Shown here piece by piece: positions 33,791 through 46,430 of a stretch of DNA of 64,000 bases (the stretch's first letter is position 1; the number at the start of each line of letters is the position of its first letter). The position numbers and the translations under genes are program-made. Where the stretch lies: contig OY294067.1 in assembly GCA_958510875.1 (NCBI GenBank), forward strand, positions 143,754,046-143,818,045, given 5' to 3'. This DNA is from Endomychus coccineus (taxonomy: Eukaryota; Arthropoda; Insecta; Coleoptera; Endomychidae). Under the pieces are notes generated by a model. That model was given only the letters and a program-made list of their open reading frames with translations, was not told where the DNA came from and ran no database searches.

Positions 33791-36023
33791 CATTTGAACT
33801 GGTATATAAGCCTCAGAAACGGCCCACAACTTCAAAGGTGAGTGGAGGTAAGTGGAGCAAAAAAAGGAATTACGAAGGTTTGGGTTGCCATGAGGCACAG
33901 GAGAGCGAATTGGTATGTGCCTACACTGTACCTCTGAAAACAACTTTTCATAGAATTTCCAGGGTTATGAGATTTTGTTCATATTCTCAAAGCTTGACCT
34001 GACCTTATCAATATGAATGCTTCAGAAATTAAATGGAAATGTAGTGCATTCGTGTTTGAAAAATAAAAAACAGTAAGCACCTAACTATAATTATTGCGGA
34101 TTGGTTAAAGCTGGTAAGTATAGTTATTTGTTCGTTCGAATTATGAGTAGGTAGTTCATTTAACATGAGGAAAATTTGTTGGTTTGTCATATTATATTAT
34201 TATGAAGGAATGATTATTAGAATATACCGTATTGTCATTGCTTGACAAAGCAGGGGGGATATTATCGTCTTGCCACATCAAACATCAAATAGTTAAATTT
34301 GAACAAAATGGAGCAAGACGGCTAAATCCGCTAATGTTGGGTTTCATTCTAATACAGTATTTACATATATTCCATAGTACTCACTTATATTATTCAATGA
34401 GCGTGTAATATCCAATGTTACGCGAGTTAAATACTTTATCCGCAACTATTGCCTAATAAAAGGATTTTGGAGGCCGAAAATTTAAGATCAGCCAACTGAC
34501 TATTATGATTCTTCATCGAATGAACATGAATATATTGTTAACATATAACTGTCATCACATAATTAAATAAATATGTGTTCCTAATTCTATTCCAGTTTCT
34601 CAAAACTAAAAGCGAGAGATTTGACAAGCCAGTTTTCATCAGAAATTCATCAGCATAATTATAGTTATAATAAATTCAAAATATTCAAATACGAATAAAA
34701 CCAGAGAAAATCGATTTTAAAATGATTTTCTTTGGTCAGAGCTATAGACTTATGAAAGATAATTCTGATCGATCGTAAAAGTAATTATTATAAATATTTC
34801 AAGTTGGTTCCCACTTTTTTCGAGACGCTTCTTGCTTTTACATTCCATAATTGTCTATCAGAAATCGGGAGGTTCCTGCCTATAACGAGATGTATGGTAG
34901 CCCCAATTATGTTTGATGTTGTTCCTTTTCTTCATCACACTATGTTTGCATTATAAATGGTTGTATGTTTTTTTTTGTGAATCCCAGTGGTATTGTGAAA
35001 TAAATTGAAACGAAGCACATGTCAAATTTGTATATTATATTTTAAGTATGAGGACACATTGAAAAATTGAAATCTATATCTGCCGTGGACACCAGGACAC
35101 CACATTCTGATAAGACTAGAAATGTATGTAACGGGAGCGGCTGTACGCTATTCTGGCCGCTTCGTTACTTGTTAATTGTATTAACTAACTGAATATAGTT
35201 GCCACCTTTCTTTGAAGTGTAGGAATAATAGACCATAATGGTCCGAAAAATAATTTATATACCAACCGTTTATTTATTTGAGTTTGAAAACATATTTTGT
35301 GTCACGTTTAACAATATTAAGTTTTCAGGTTTTTGTCATTCCATTAACAACTCATTTTTCATTACATCAATACTAGCTTTGTTTCGATCTTCTCGTTACA
35401 TTAAGTTCATTACTAAGTAAACTCTTGCTGAATGCTGAAGTAGCGTAACAGAAAATGGAAGAAAATATTTGAAATATATTCGAAAAACTCCTACTCCGTT
35501 AATCCATTAAATATATTTTGTGAATTATTTCAAAATCCTATTGAACAAAAAGTTTTCATTGTGGAATTTATTAAATCTGTTTGGGTTTGGAAGTACCTGC
35601 TACCCCAAAATTGAAAGAACTTGAAAGAGTACGTACCTAATTTATTGAAAGGGTCTTACTATAATGATAATTTTATTACTTCATCCTTAGAATGGGAAAT
35701 ACCAACTACCATAAACAATTAACTGTAACCGGGGGATTCGCAGCGGGAGCGGCCTCCCTCAGTGAATATTAGGTAAACCTTTAATTGAGCAGTATCTCCC
35801 AACGGAAGCGTTACGATTAGTGAACCTATTGTATATTGTATCCTGATTGAAAGAAAGTACAAGTGTGTGAGTCGAAATGCCTAAAAAGACATTTAATACT
35901 ATGTGGATAAAGTGTCACCGAGAACTTACTTGAGATGGAGACCACCTTTTTTGTACAGTGTATTCAAAAATTGTAAGTTGCCTCTATCCTTACTACGTGG
36001 ACTCTTTCCATGATTAATGAATA
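33791..36023. other. No recognisable gene
   Basis: 2.2 kb without a supported gene, RNA or clear repeat. Confidence 0.4.
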
Positions 36024-36196
36024 AACTACGAGTTTAAAATTCTACAAATAAATACAATATATTAACTCAACCGGTTGCACAAATTACTTTGCATCATCAT
36101 CAATTCATCAATATTTTGTTTCTCCTGATGATGCAAAGTAATTTGTGACACGGTTGAGTTAATTGCATTTATTTGTGGAATTTTAAACTCGTGGTT
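36024..36196. repeat. Inverted repeat, about 72-bp arms
   Basis: The left arm 36,024-36,099 (cgagtttaaaattctacaaa ... aaattactttgcatcat) is mirrored by 36,125-36,196. There are about 7 differences and a 25-nt spacer. It could form a long hairpin. It may be a small foldback element or a dimerised element end. Confidence 0.8.
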
Positions 36197-36426
36197 ATTT
36201 ACACATTTTGTTTTTTTACTTATTTGCAGCTCATTTTTTAACAAATCAAATTACTCGATGTGAATTTTCTACATTCTTTGTGCCTACCAAGTAAAAAAAT
36301 TGTCCTCTTAGAAACGTACAGGGTGTCCAATTATTTTGCAGTTAGATATTTGTTTTTTTTTGCTTACATTTGTTTTGTAAAAATAATTAGCAGTTTTACG
36401 TTCCCATTATAGATCCACGCCGAAAA

Positions 36427-37879
36427 AATTCATTGTGGATCAACCCGTCAAATCTGCATAGCATATTTCCAATATTCAGAAATTATCATCGCAACAAATC
36501 TTAAGAGGTTGCCTCCAAAAACAGAAGCCAAAAAAAGACGACCAAAAAGAGTTCTATGAGGATTTGTGCAAGGCAATTATTGCCAGTAACATACCGTTGA
36601 GCAAGTTAAATAATCCCAACCTGAAGGAATTTTTAAGAAAATATTGTGAACTAAATATTCCTGACGAGTCGCCCTTACGTAAAGCAAGTGTCGACTCAAT
36701 TTATAAACAAACATTAACTTGTATCAAAAACGAAGTCGTTTCAACCTTTTTTTATATTGTAGTAGACGAAACCACCAATTCGTGCGGTAGATATATCGCA
36801 CATGCGTTAATAGGTGTTTTAGGGGAAACGAATTTCAGCAGATCCTATAGTTTTGCTTCGAAAAAACTTGAAAAAGCTGATAATTTAACAATTACACGAT
36901 TTGTCCAAGATTCATTGAACAATTTTTTCTTGCCCCAAATTGTTCCGACGGAAAAATTAATTCTATTCTCATCTGATGCAGCATGCTATACGACTAGAGC
37001 TGAACAAAATGTGGAAATATTTTATTCTAATCTGCAACATGTAACCTGTCTAGCTCATGGCATTAATAGAGTGGCAGAATGTATAAGAGAGCAATTTCCT
37101 TTGGTCAATGACCTAATTAACAATGTAAAAAAAGTATTTCTAAGAGCTCCGACACTCGTTCAATTTTACAAAAAAGAAATTCCAAATCTTGCCTCACCTC
37201 CACAACCTGTAATTACTCGTTGAGGTACCTGGTTGAATGCAGCTATATTTTATGCTGACAATTACGATGCCATTAAACATGTGATTGACGATCTTAGTGA
37301 CTCTTCATCTACATCTCTTTTAAACTCAAAAAATCTTTTTAAAAATTCGTTATTAAAGAATAGTTTAATATTAATGAAAACCAATTATATGTTTGTATCT
37401 ACAACTATTAAAAGATTGGAAAAATTTTGTGTTCCATTAACGGAATCAGTAGCTCTAATCAGCCAGTTTGAGTTTAATTGTAAGAAAGTCGCTGGACAAA
37501 TTGGGACCGTCGTTCTACATAAATTCAATTCTGTGGCTCAAAATAATACAGACTTTCAAATTTTGAAAAATATTTCGAAAGTTTTTGTGGGAGAAAACTA
37601 TGTAAATATACCTAACTTAGAATTAAACATCATTTGTAAATATAAATATGTTCCCATTACATCAGTTGATCTTGAACGAAGTTTTTCAATTTTTAAATAC
37701 ATGTTTTCTGACAAGAGACAAAGTTTCCCTCTAGAAAACTTTGAAAAACACTTAAATATTAATAGTTTTTATAAAAATTGTGAGACATGGACTTATGTCC
37801 GTTTAAATACCTATATTGTTATTTTGTTTTATTGTTATCTTAGGTGTATTGATGATTTTAATAGTATGTATTATTAATA
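36427..37879 (+). pseudogene. hAT-type transposase, nearly intact
   Basis: Cut-and-paste transposase. The frame is open from before 36,564 to 37,876 except for one TGA at 37,221, where the flanking VITR and GTWLNAA indicate a lost Trp. Visible blocks are IVVDETTNSCGRYIAH and LFSSDAACYTTRA (candidate catalytic Asp residues), and QHVTCLAHGINRVAE (Cys-x-x-His). The C-terminal dimerisation domain has VPITSVDLERSFSIFKYMF and SDKRQSFPLENFEKHLNI. Upstream, 36,427-36,560 has KFIVDQPVK and one more stop. The total of about 440 residues is short for hAT, lacking a full N-terminal zinc finger. Terminal repeats were not found. Confidence 0.8.
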
Positions 37880-38981
37880 ATAAAATCTGACACTTAATAT
37901 AAATTTCTGTTGTATAATTATTAAATCCCGCCCCCACTCCCTACCATAATAAAATAATGAAATGATAGTATTATTCAACATTAAAATATACTTCATTTCT
38001 TGAATTTTTTTCCAAAATTATTGCATTTTTTTTTCTAAAATCCTTGCATTTTTTTTCAATTTTTGATGCATTTAAATGCGCATATTTTTGGCTTTTTCGG
38101 TTGTATTTTTTCCGGGCTTTAGCTAATAACATACCTAGCAGTTAGGAAATTTAGATCATGCAAGTAGGTACTCCACTGTACACTATCCATATTGATATCC
38201 AATTTGCCCAAATCTTAAATATTTACAATATTCTCATCAACGAATGTTCTGTCTCGAACTTCAATTATCAACACTTGAACCTGATATTTTATTGAAAGGT
38301 AATTTGTATGATTCTAAAGATGATTGAAAAGCATGAAACATTCAATCCTCAGATTCAAAGCTGTTTTCGTAAAAGTCTCATTCTATTCTGAATGCCATTG
38401 TTTTGCAGTAGAATATTTGACTACTGATAATTCATTGTTTTTGATAAAACATTTTGTTAGGACATAATGTTCCTTGTAGGTACACCTGCAACCAATGCTT
38501 CCATTTTTGTCTCACCAAGATGCTACTTAAATCAGCATAAATGTTCTTATCGAGTTATCCTTTGCAGTCCATAATGTTGTAAAGATAATGCTTCACCGTA
38601 TGAAAAGTTGGAGTTAATTCTGCTGTGGTGATTGGTTCTTTCACTGTTGAATTCAAGATCATTCAAACAGCTCAGGTGAAACTGTGAAATCTTGGAAGAT
38701 TTTGTAAATTTAACTAAGATTTGTGATCATTTGTTCCTTTATGCAATTCAACCTGAAAATAACCAATATCCTCTCACTATCCACCTGTATCATCCAACAA
38801 ACAATCTCCCTAAGTACCTCATTTTTACACAATCAAAAAAATAAACTCGAAAGATTCAAAATATTAACTTGTCCTATTCCAACTGAAGCAATAGTGAAGT
38901 AGTCCCCAGATTGCGTATTTCGCATTAACTTCATTAACAGAATCTTCAATTAGACATTTTATATATTATATGTAAATTTCG
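37880..38981. other. No recognisable gene
   Basis: No supported gene. 38,262-38,600 shows weak, patchy similarity in direct orientation to 41,590-41,925 (for example tgatattttattgaaag, agcatgaaa), flanking the TNP2-like gene. Confidence 0.4.
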
Positions 38982-39005
38982 CCCTCACGACCATCATCAG
39001 AAGAC
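38982..39005 (-). ncRNA. Partial hammerhead-core-like motif
   Basis: Minus strand: CTGATGATGGTCGTGA then GGGCGAAAT. The core boxes are present but the C after GAAA is T and the stem is poor. Probably decayed; it faces the copy at 39,112. Confidence 0.25.
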
Positions 39006-39111
39006 GACGTAGACATCTTAATTGAAATTACTACGATAAAGACGCTAATACAATTAGTTAACAAAATCCCGCATTTACTTGAAGTGAATGAATTAGTTTT
39101 CAAACATGTTC

Positions 39112-39142
39112 TGATGATGGTCGTGAAGCCGAAACGTGCGTG
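39112..39142 (+). ncRNA. Hammerhead-core-like motif
   Basis: CTGATGA, stem II GGT...GCC with loop CGTGAA, then GAAACGTGC. Stem II pairs by different bases than the copy at 14,405 (GCC instead of ATC). Stem I and a GUH cleavage triplet are not evident. Confidence 0.35.
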
Positions 39143-39734
39143 GAGGAGAAAATAGAAGAAATATGAGTTCGTGTTGATGTGACCATTTTATTGAGTATGG
39201 TTTGTTTATTCAACACAAAATAGGCAGACCGAACTTACTTGAACCTGACCGGATAATACAATTTTTAAGTGATCTAATCTCAACGATATTTCGTGAGTTA
39301 TAAAAACTTAGCCATCCAATAACAATCGTCGAAATAATAACGTGTTTCGGAAATTTTTTTTACCTAAAATAAGAATTTTTTGTTTCACATTTTATAAAAT
39401 ATGTTTCCGAAATATTTTAGATACCTAGGTATAACAAGATTCTGCTTTCTTTGAAATTAAGAGTAATGTTTCAAATATCTTCTTCCGAATTTATTCCAAA
39501 ACGTCACTAAAAACGACGTGCAAGACTCAAAGTTCAAAAAATATTTGAAGTCGTTGATAATTCAAATCAAAACTTCAACTCAATATCAAAGTAAAAAAGC
39601 AAACCTTCATTTGAAATTGAAAAACAAAGATTCATTTTCACTTCCAATCATGCTCTCAAAACAATAGTAAATTCAAGTATAACCTAGAAAACGGTATATC
39701 ACAGATGAACTCAAAAAAATAAAAAAATAAAAGC
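39143..39734. other. No recognisable gene
   Basis: AT-rich; nothing supported. Confidence 0.35.
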
Positions 39735-41500
39735 TTGGTTTTATCCACTCAAAAAACTGAAAACTTGATGCCAAATAAGTCAAATTCAACTAGTCAGAAA
39801 AATACTTCTAATGTTCAAGAAGAAACGGGAAATAATGAAGAAAATGTTGAACAGTATTCATTTCGAAGCAATTTGAAGAATTGGGCATGTAGAAATAATA
39901 TCACTCATAAAGCATTAACTGAAATTATGCTTTTAATACGGCCCAAATATCCGTTTCTTCAGAAGGATGTTCGTTGTCTTCTGATGAGTACACCACGAAC
40001 CACGAACACGGAAACAGTGAAACTTGATAATGGCGGAATGATATATTATGAAGTTGAAATGGAATCAAGAAATCTACTAGAAAATACAGTAAGGAAAGCA
40101 CCTTGCTTTCATTAAATTTTAACATAGATGGCATTTCACCCTATCATAGTAGTTCTTACGAATTGTGGCCAATATTATTAAAACCAGGTAATTACATAGA
40201 ACAAAAACCTTCCATAAATGCCTTGTTTTGTGGAGAAGGAAAACCAGACCCAGTTGAAACATATTTGGGAACATTTGTTGAAGAAATGGAGATATTGTTA
40301 ATCAACGGATTTGTTATTAATGACCAAATGTTCACAGTTGAAGTGCAGTTTTTTACCTGCGATGCCCCTGCCAGGGCTTTTTTGAAGCAGATGAAAGGTC
40401 ATACAAGCAAGAGTGGGTGCGAGAGGTGTGACCTCGAATCAGTTTATGGGGAGAACAGAAGACACCCTTATCCTGTTAATGTAGAAGCCAGGAGCAGAAA
40501 AAATGAAGACTTCTTATCAATTGATAGAAACAATTCGCACATTAAAGGTTCTTCTCCTTTATTGGCGCTCAAGTTAGGTCTCGTATCTCAATTTGTTCTT
40601 GATCCGATGCACTTGATTTATCTAGGTGTAATTAGAAGGTCACTGACTAGATATTGGGCTGAAGGGAAGGGAACATTCTAAATTGCCAATCTCTCTTTTC
40701 TTGACCAAAGAATACGAACAATGGAATTCTCTCATGAGTTTGGTCGAAAATTAAGACCTTTACGTGAAATAAAACGGTAGAAGGCCGTAGAATATCGTAA
40801 TTTTTTACTTTATTATGCCTCTTTTCTATTGGAAAATCATCTCAGACCGGATGCTTATTTTATGAAACTTCATGTAGCAATTTATATTTTATCTTCTAAG
40901 TTCTTTCTAAATAAATATTTTTTAACTGCAAAACAATTTATTTCAAGTTTTGTGAAGGAAAGTCCTGTCGTATATGATGAATATTTTGTTCTTTAAAACG
41001 TGCATTCCTTAATACATATTTGTGATCATGTATGAAAATTTGGACCCTTGACAGACTTCACTTGTTTTGAATATGAAAACCTTTTGGGTACAATAAAAAG
41101 AATGATTTGGGGTACTAATCGTCCACTACTACAACTTAATCGGTCAGTTGAATCACGAAATTATTTTCTGAAGCCTAAACAAAAAATTGGCCTTCTACCA
41201 AAGAGAATTCAGGAACCAAAGAACTCTGACTATTTCCAGTGCACTGATTTATACACTGACTTTCATCATATATCAACAAAAAGGCTAGATAATTTTGTCA
41301 TGGTAAATAATAAGGTCATTATTATTAGGTACGTCAATATATTTTTTGAATAATATATATTATTTCAGGGGCACGTCTTCCGCATTCCAAAGAAATCTTT
41401 GCAGCACTCCGATGAAGTCTTCAAAACTAAACATTTTTTTGTTAAAAGGCAGCTTGAAACTGAGCAAAATTATCTTGTAAATTCGATACAATGTAAATTT
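39735..41500 (+). pseudogene. TNP2/CACTA-like transposase, partly broken
   Basis: A first frame (39,735-40,115) has LKNWACRNNITHKALTEIML and RCLLMSTPRTT. The second (40,103-40,681) is open for 192 codons with NFNIDGISPYHSSSYELWPI, CDAPARAFLKQMKGH, a zinc-like SGCERC, and LDPMHLIYLGVIRRSL. These are signature blocks of TNP2-type transposases of the CACTA group, including Asp residues in IDG, CDAP and LDPMH. Then 40,682-41,047 is stop-ridden but still readable (HLRPDAYFMKLHVAIYILSS). 41,048-41,314 gives FTCFEYENLLGTIKRMIWGT. A short intron may join it to GHVFRIPKK at 41,369. I judge it a decayed transposon gene rather than a host gene. Confidence 0.65.
41303..41368 (+). other. Possible short intron in TNP2-like gene
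   Basis: The frame ends DNFVM before gtaaat at 41,303 (an alternative donor is gtcatt at 41,315, after DNFVMVNNK). It resumes after ttatttcag at 41,368 as GHVFRIPKKSLQHSDEVF. Both donors preserve the frame; I cannot choose between them. Confidence 0.4.
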
Positions 41501-42018
41501 ACTGCGCACATAGGTATATAAAGACGGCTACGCAGTATTTTCAATTCTACATTCACTCAATACTTAATATTCAACAAAAAAGTTCGAATATGTATTATCA
41601 GCAATTGATATTTTATTGAAAGATGATTTGTAATATTCCAAAAATCTCTGAATAGCATGAAATAAAAATCTTCCATCTTAGTCTATATGTCATTTTAATA
41701 TTTTTCATATTTGGCGCGTTAGTTTGTAAACAAAAAATTTATGTTTAATATTCTAATCATATAAAACATCATGTAGAACATATGGTCCTCGTACGTACTT
41801 TTGCGACCTACCCTTCAATTTTTATCCTACCGGTGTATATATTACAAGTACTAATATCAACATTAATGTCTTTCAGTTTTACTTTGCGGTACTGTTGTAG
41901 GAAAGGTTATGCTTGACCGTATGTAATTTCAATATAATGTGAATTTACTGTGCACATGAAATATATAAACACGAATACTCCGTATTTTCAATTCTGCATT
42001 CACTCAATATTCAACAGA
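41477..42018. repeat. Two-copy direct repeat with TATA-like core
   Basis: 41,477-41,577 and 41,925-42,018 share atgtRaatttactgYgcacat, tatataaa.ac, cgtattttcaattct and cattcactcaata. The order TATATAAA, then TTCAATTC and CATTCACTC about 25-35 bp on, resembles a pol II core promoter. No gene is seen directly downstream of the second copy for 500 bp. Confidence 0.5.
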
Positions 42019-42539
42019 GTTAGGCTTAATACCGCAACGGCTCAATTATGAGAAATATTATTTTTTCCATAAACGTTCATAATTTTTATAGTAGGAATAA
42101 TTTCAGCTCTACGTGTTGAATTTATTGGTAGCATAGTCAACTTGATTTTTTCAAATACAATTTATGAGACGGAACAATCTTGAAATACAAATGCCAAATC
42201 TCAAAATATAGTATTAAACTATGAAAAAAGTAGTTTCAGAGAACCATCAGATTTGTCTAGTGATAAAACCGAGGAAATTCTTCAGATTGTTCTATGTCCT
42301 ATGCATTAGTTCATAACTAACGTATCGTCCAGGGAACCATCAGATTTGAGTAGTGACAAGATCAAAAGAGTTCCTTAGTGAAACACATTGTTCCCGGAGG
42401 AAATGCAATTTACTACTGAGGTGGAACTATAGAATTTCTATTAGATTTTTTTTCACTTCCAGTGAGCTTTGATTTGTATTCAACTTAAAAATTACTTCTT
42501 CAATTAATTCATAACAAATGAAGCAGGAAAGAAAGAAAG
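42019..42539. other. No recognisable gene
   Basis: Contains a two-copy motif gaaccatcagatttg (42,241 and 42,334). No protein is evident. Confidence 0.35.
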
Positions 42540-45003
42540 ATATATGGAGTGGTCGAATTTGAAAACAAAGAATGTTGTGTGGTTTCATTATTATGGTTGA
42601 CAGAAGATTGAGAGAATTGTTATTAGCCCAATTTCAATGTCCAGCTGGCAATAAAACAGCTGAAGCCGCCTCAATTTTCCTGTCGTCTTCATTCATCAAA
42701 AAAATTATATTACACACTTGGTAAGATTTGATTTTATAATTGAACTCAGAAAGACAAATATGCCAGAGCCCAAATATTCATTTTCCCGATTCGCTACAAG
42801 ATGCCGAAAATATTCTCCAACAATTATTATCAGTCTCATCAGCAACGAAGACTGAAGACTCTGAAGTGGCAGGTATCTTGAAAAGGAAACGATACGTAGA
42901 AAACATAGACCCAGAATAGCCAGTAACATCTAAACATAATGATATAATTGTAAAGACATTTCTAATTCAAGATCTAGTACGGTTTTCTCTGTGTCTTCGA
43001 AAGATGGGTTAAATGATATTGATATTCGGTGTATGATGATCAATGTACAAGCATTAGGTGAACAAGTTTCACAGAATTGTATGAGAACGGAACAAATTTT
43101 GAGGGTCCTATCCCAAAACAAATCTTGAACCCTTGTGAAACCAGACAATTTTATGTATCTGCCTCTTTATAAAACAGAAGTATTCAAAGAACTGGTAAAT
43201 TCATTTGAAGGGGATGATGCATATTCAAATTACTTAGTAAGTTGTTTGTCTCTTAATATTTTTTCCTATTTCCCATGTATCTAACATTATAGGTAAGGGG
43301 CAGGTCTTGTCCTAGTTTTTCCAATTGCGATTCACCCCAACCAAATGAAAAAAATTGAGAAAATATGAGAATGGAGATGAAATAAAACACAAATTTAAAT
43401 TCATTTGAGCTGATTGTTTCACCTCTTTGTGACGAAACAATTGTCAATTATTGAACTTTGCAGTTCATAACTGTATATTCCAATTAGTGGCAATTGCTTC
43501 GTCACCTAGTGACATCATCAAAGGAATTATCATGATAATTCGCTTTGGTAATGTCACTGTCACTGAACTTTGCAGTTCATAAGAATGAAAAGTTGTCTTT
43601 TATTTCATTATTCTACATATTCGAAAATTAATTTACATCAAGTAAACGCAGAATGAATTGAGATATAAAATATAAGTTATTATAAATAACAGGTATATTC
43701 AATCACAAAAATCGGTGTAGTAGTTCTTAATATTCGTTTTATGACGTACACCATATTCCATATGATAGTGTTATTCAAAATTACCAATTTGAAAAAGGGA
43801 CCAGTGTAAATGGATACCTATTCAAAAGAAATGTTGTTGGTGGTAGCTTCTGAAATGAGCTATGGACTTAGCGCCACCTACAGTTTATATGAAGTAATTT
43901 TTCATGCAGTATTGTTATTAAATGAGTAGGAAAGAATGACAAGTTAAGACAGATATGACCAAATGGAATTTGTATGTTTCGCTCTGTTGGAATTAATTTG
44001 GGTAAAACGAAATTAAGATGCACCGTCGCGAGGAGAAGAAACTGATACGTGCCAGAAGGCAGTGGTTTTGACATTTTTCGTAAGTGTGACGTTATCAATC
44101 AGACAGAGAGCTATTGCTATCTTCTGGATATAATCAGAGAGCTTCAGTGTATGTTTGGGAGATGAACTCCAAACATGTGAACCGAACTCTAGGATAGGCC
44201 GAATCTGTGCTTTGTAGATTATGAGGAGCAGCTGAGATATAAAGTATCCCTTTGCAGGGAATAGAAAACCTAATATTTGTGAAGCCGTATTCGCAATAGA
44301 CATGATCATTTGCTTCCACATGATCATCCTATGAGATGATGCTGTTGGTGGTAATATCGAGAATGGATATGGAAAACATCATGGGAGATTCGCCATATTG
44401 CATTTTATTTCCAATTTCGAGGGGGATCTAGGGATACTTCTTGTTGAAGATCTCATTGAGAGGAGTATAAATGTGAAATTAATAGAAGAGTAGCTTTATT
44501 CTAACTCCATAATTGCCGACACTACAGTGCTTTGAAGTTCAAAAATATGAAAGCTTTGTTTTCAGTCATGATATAATTTTTAAATTTTATGATTTCGTTC
44601 TAGTCGATGATCTCAAAAGAGATCTATTATTTAGAAATAAAATCAAAATGGCGAATCTCCTCCATATTTAAACATAAATTAGAAAATTTTTATCAAACTA
44701 TAGCTTTCAAGATGTTCAATTTAGATTTAGGTCAAATGATAAAAGAAGAATGGAGGGAAGATTTTTGAAATGCATTGAATAGATTCCAATCTATGAGGCC
44801 ATCCTCAAATGAATAATTCATATATTTTTTTCCAGAGACAAAAAGTAGGTTCCCTTGGTGGTGCATCTGTGCGTCAGGTCACAACAAATATTTTTAGATA
44901 TTTATTGTCAAATAAGCTGGCAAGAAAAGCAAATTGGGCAGGCCATAATGGAAAACTTGCTTCTAAAAGTACCAAAATGATAGATATAATCCAATGTGAG
45001 TAA
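42540..45003 (+). pseudogene. DUF4806-domain protein pseudogene
   Basis: An insect family of unknown function, often multicopy. Exon A (42,546-42,720) reads GVVEFENKECCVVSLLWLTE and, after two stops, PNFNVQLAIKQLKPPQFSC. It ends at a gtaag donor. A possible exon B (about 42,790-42,910) reads AENILQQLLSVSSATKTED. Exon C (about 42,960-43,236) includes DIDIRCMMINVQALGEQVS, a TGA at 43,126 and FMYLPLYKTEVFKELVNSFE. It ends at gtaagt. After an intron of 1.6 kb, exon D (44,836-45,003) reads VGSLGGASVRQVTTNIFRYL and LARKANWAG, the DUF4806 core. Three in-frame stops mark it as a pseudogene. The intron holds a LINE fragment. Confidence 0.5.
43850..44330 (-). pseudogene. LINE RT C-terminal fragment inside the DUF4806 intron
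   Basis: On the minus strand, FLFPAKGYFISQLLLIIYKA, QIRPILEFGSHVWSSSPKHT and LSDYIQKIAIALCLID match the region after the RT palm in Jockey-type LINEs (Arg-Pro...Glu...Ser-His-Val-Trp). The frame then shifts to VFSSRRCILISFYPN and ends near 43,860. It is a different family from the LINE at 17.6 kb. It is oriented opposite to the host transcript. Confidence 0.65.
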
Positions 45004-45940
45004 CGTACTTGTGATTTTACAAACTACTTTTTCTATAACCGGTCGACAAAGTTTTCTGAAGTTTGCATTTGCTGTTAATTATGAGTGAAAATAAGGAAAT
45101 GAAGTTCTTGGGATGTTTGACCTCAAAATATATTCAAGGAAGCTTTTTTGCTGTTTTCATCTACCAATTTCTTCAAGTCTCATAGCTTATACATCCTAAA
45201 ATTGGATTATATTCAAAATTACACAAAAATAATTGAACTATTTTTCTGTTTTCTGACACAATAAATAACTAGTTTTTCAGGTACTTTTCAATAGCATTAA
45301 GATCAATATACTTCATAATTTCAAATAACACATAGGTTAAACAATTGTGGCTACGTTCACTTTAGACCCCTTCAGATTGAAAGTTATACAGGATTGGCTG
45401 AGACTCACTATGAATATACCAAGAAGATAAACTCGACTACACAATAATTCACCTTCCGACCGCGACTCAAAATTCTATGGTTTCATAATGATCGCACTTT
45501 TTTGAGTGTTATTCTTTCTGTTAACTTATATTCAGTTTATTTTGAAATACATAATGAAAGTATTTTATACTATTTGTTCCTTTTGGCTAATAGCCACCAA
45601 AACAATTGGGCTAGTTAGGTATGTCTGAATTGAACTAAAGTCTGTTCAACGGTATATATTTTTAACATTAATGTCATTGTTTACGTTAATTTGCGATGAG
45701 CGTTTCAATATACACAAAGATTATGTTATATAATTCACGTTTTTGACATTTTCAACACATGAAACATGATGTATACATAAAAAGTTATACGGCAAATAAG
45801 CATTAAAAAGTAGTATATCATTTTAGATGTTTAAATTTTCTCTAACTATCATTGATTAATATTCATTGAATGTCTTTTTCAGTCTAGAAATTGTATCTAT
45901 TAGATATCATTAGCTATTCCCATACTGCCATCTGAAAAAC
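45004..45940. other. No recognisable gene
   Basis: AT-rich; nothing supported. Confidence 0.35.
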
Positions 45941-46430
45941 CTAACTTAGAAAGATAAATACTTCTAGTAAAACTTCAAATATTAATTTTATGTAGAACAA
46001 AAAAGATAAAGAAGAGACCTACAAGTAATTCCAAGAGTATAATTTTATACTAAATATTGGATCTTATATACTTCGAAAGATAAACATTTTTTGTTAAAGA
46101 TAATGCGTTTTGAATATATAAAAGAGGGATCTACAAATGATCCCAAGAGTATAATTTTATACTAAAAGTGAGATCTATAAGATATCAACAGCTACATCTG
46201 AATGAGAAATAATAAATATAACATCTTAATTATATACTCCAAAAGATAAATATCTTGAGTCAAGAAATAATGTTTTTTGAACACATAAAATAGAGATCTA
46301 CAAGTAAACCCAAGAGTATAACTTTATTTGAAAAATTAAATCTATAGGATATTCATAGCATCGCATAAAAATCAAATTGAGAATAGATTTGAATTACATA
46401 GTTGAAAATATGAATATTCTCAGTCTAAAA
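45941..46430. repeat. Degenerate tandem repeats, unit about 130-165 bp
   Basis: Units begin aaagataaa at about 45,951, 46,077 and 46,242, and the block ends near 46,403. Shared phrases are gatctacaa.t..cccaag, agtataa.tttat and gatctataRgatat. The last unit runs into the left arm of the element at 46,421, whose start also resembles the repeat (taa.aataatg.ttttgaat). Confidence 0.65.
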
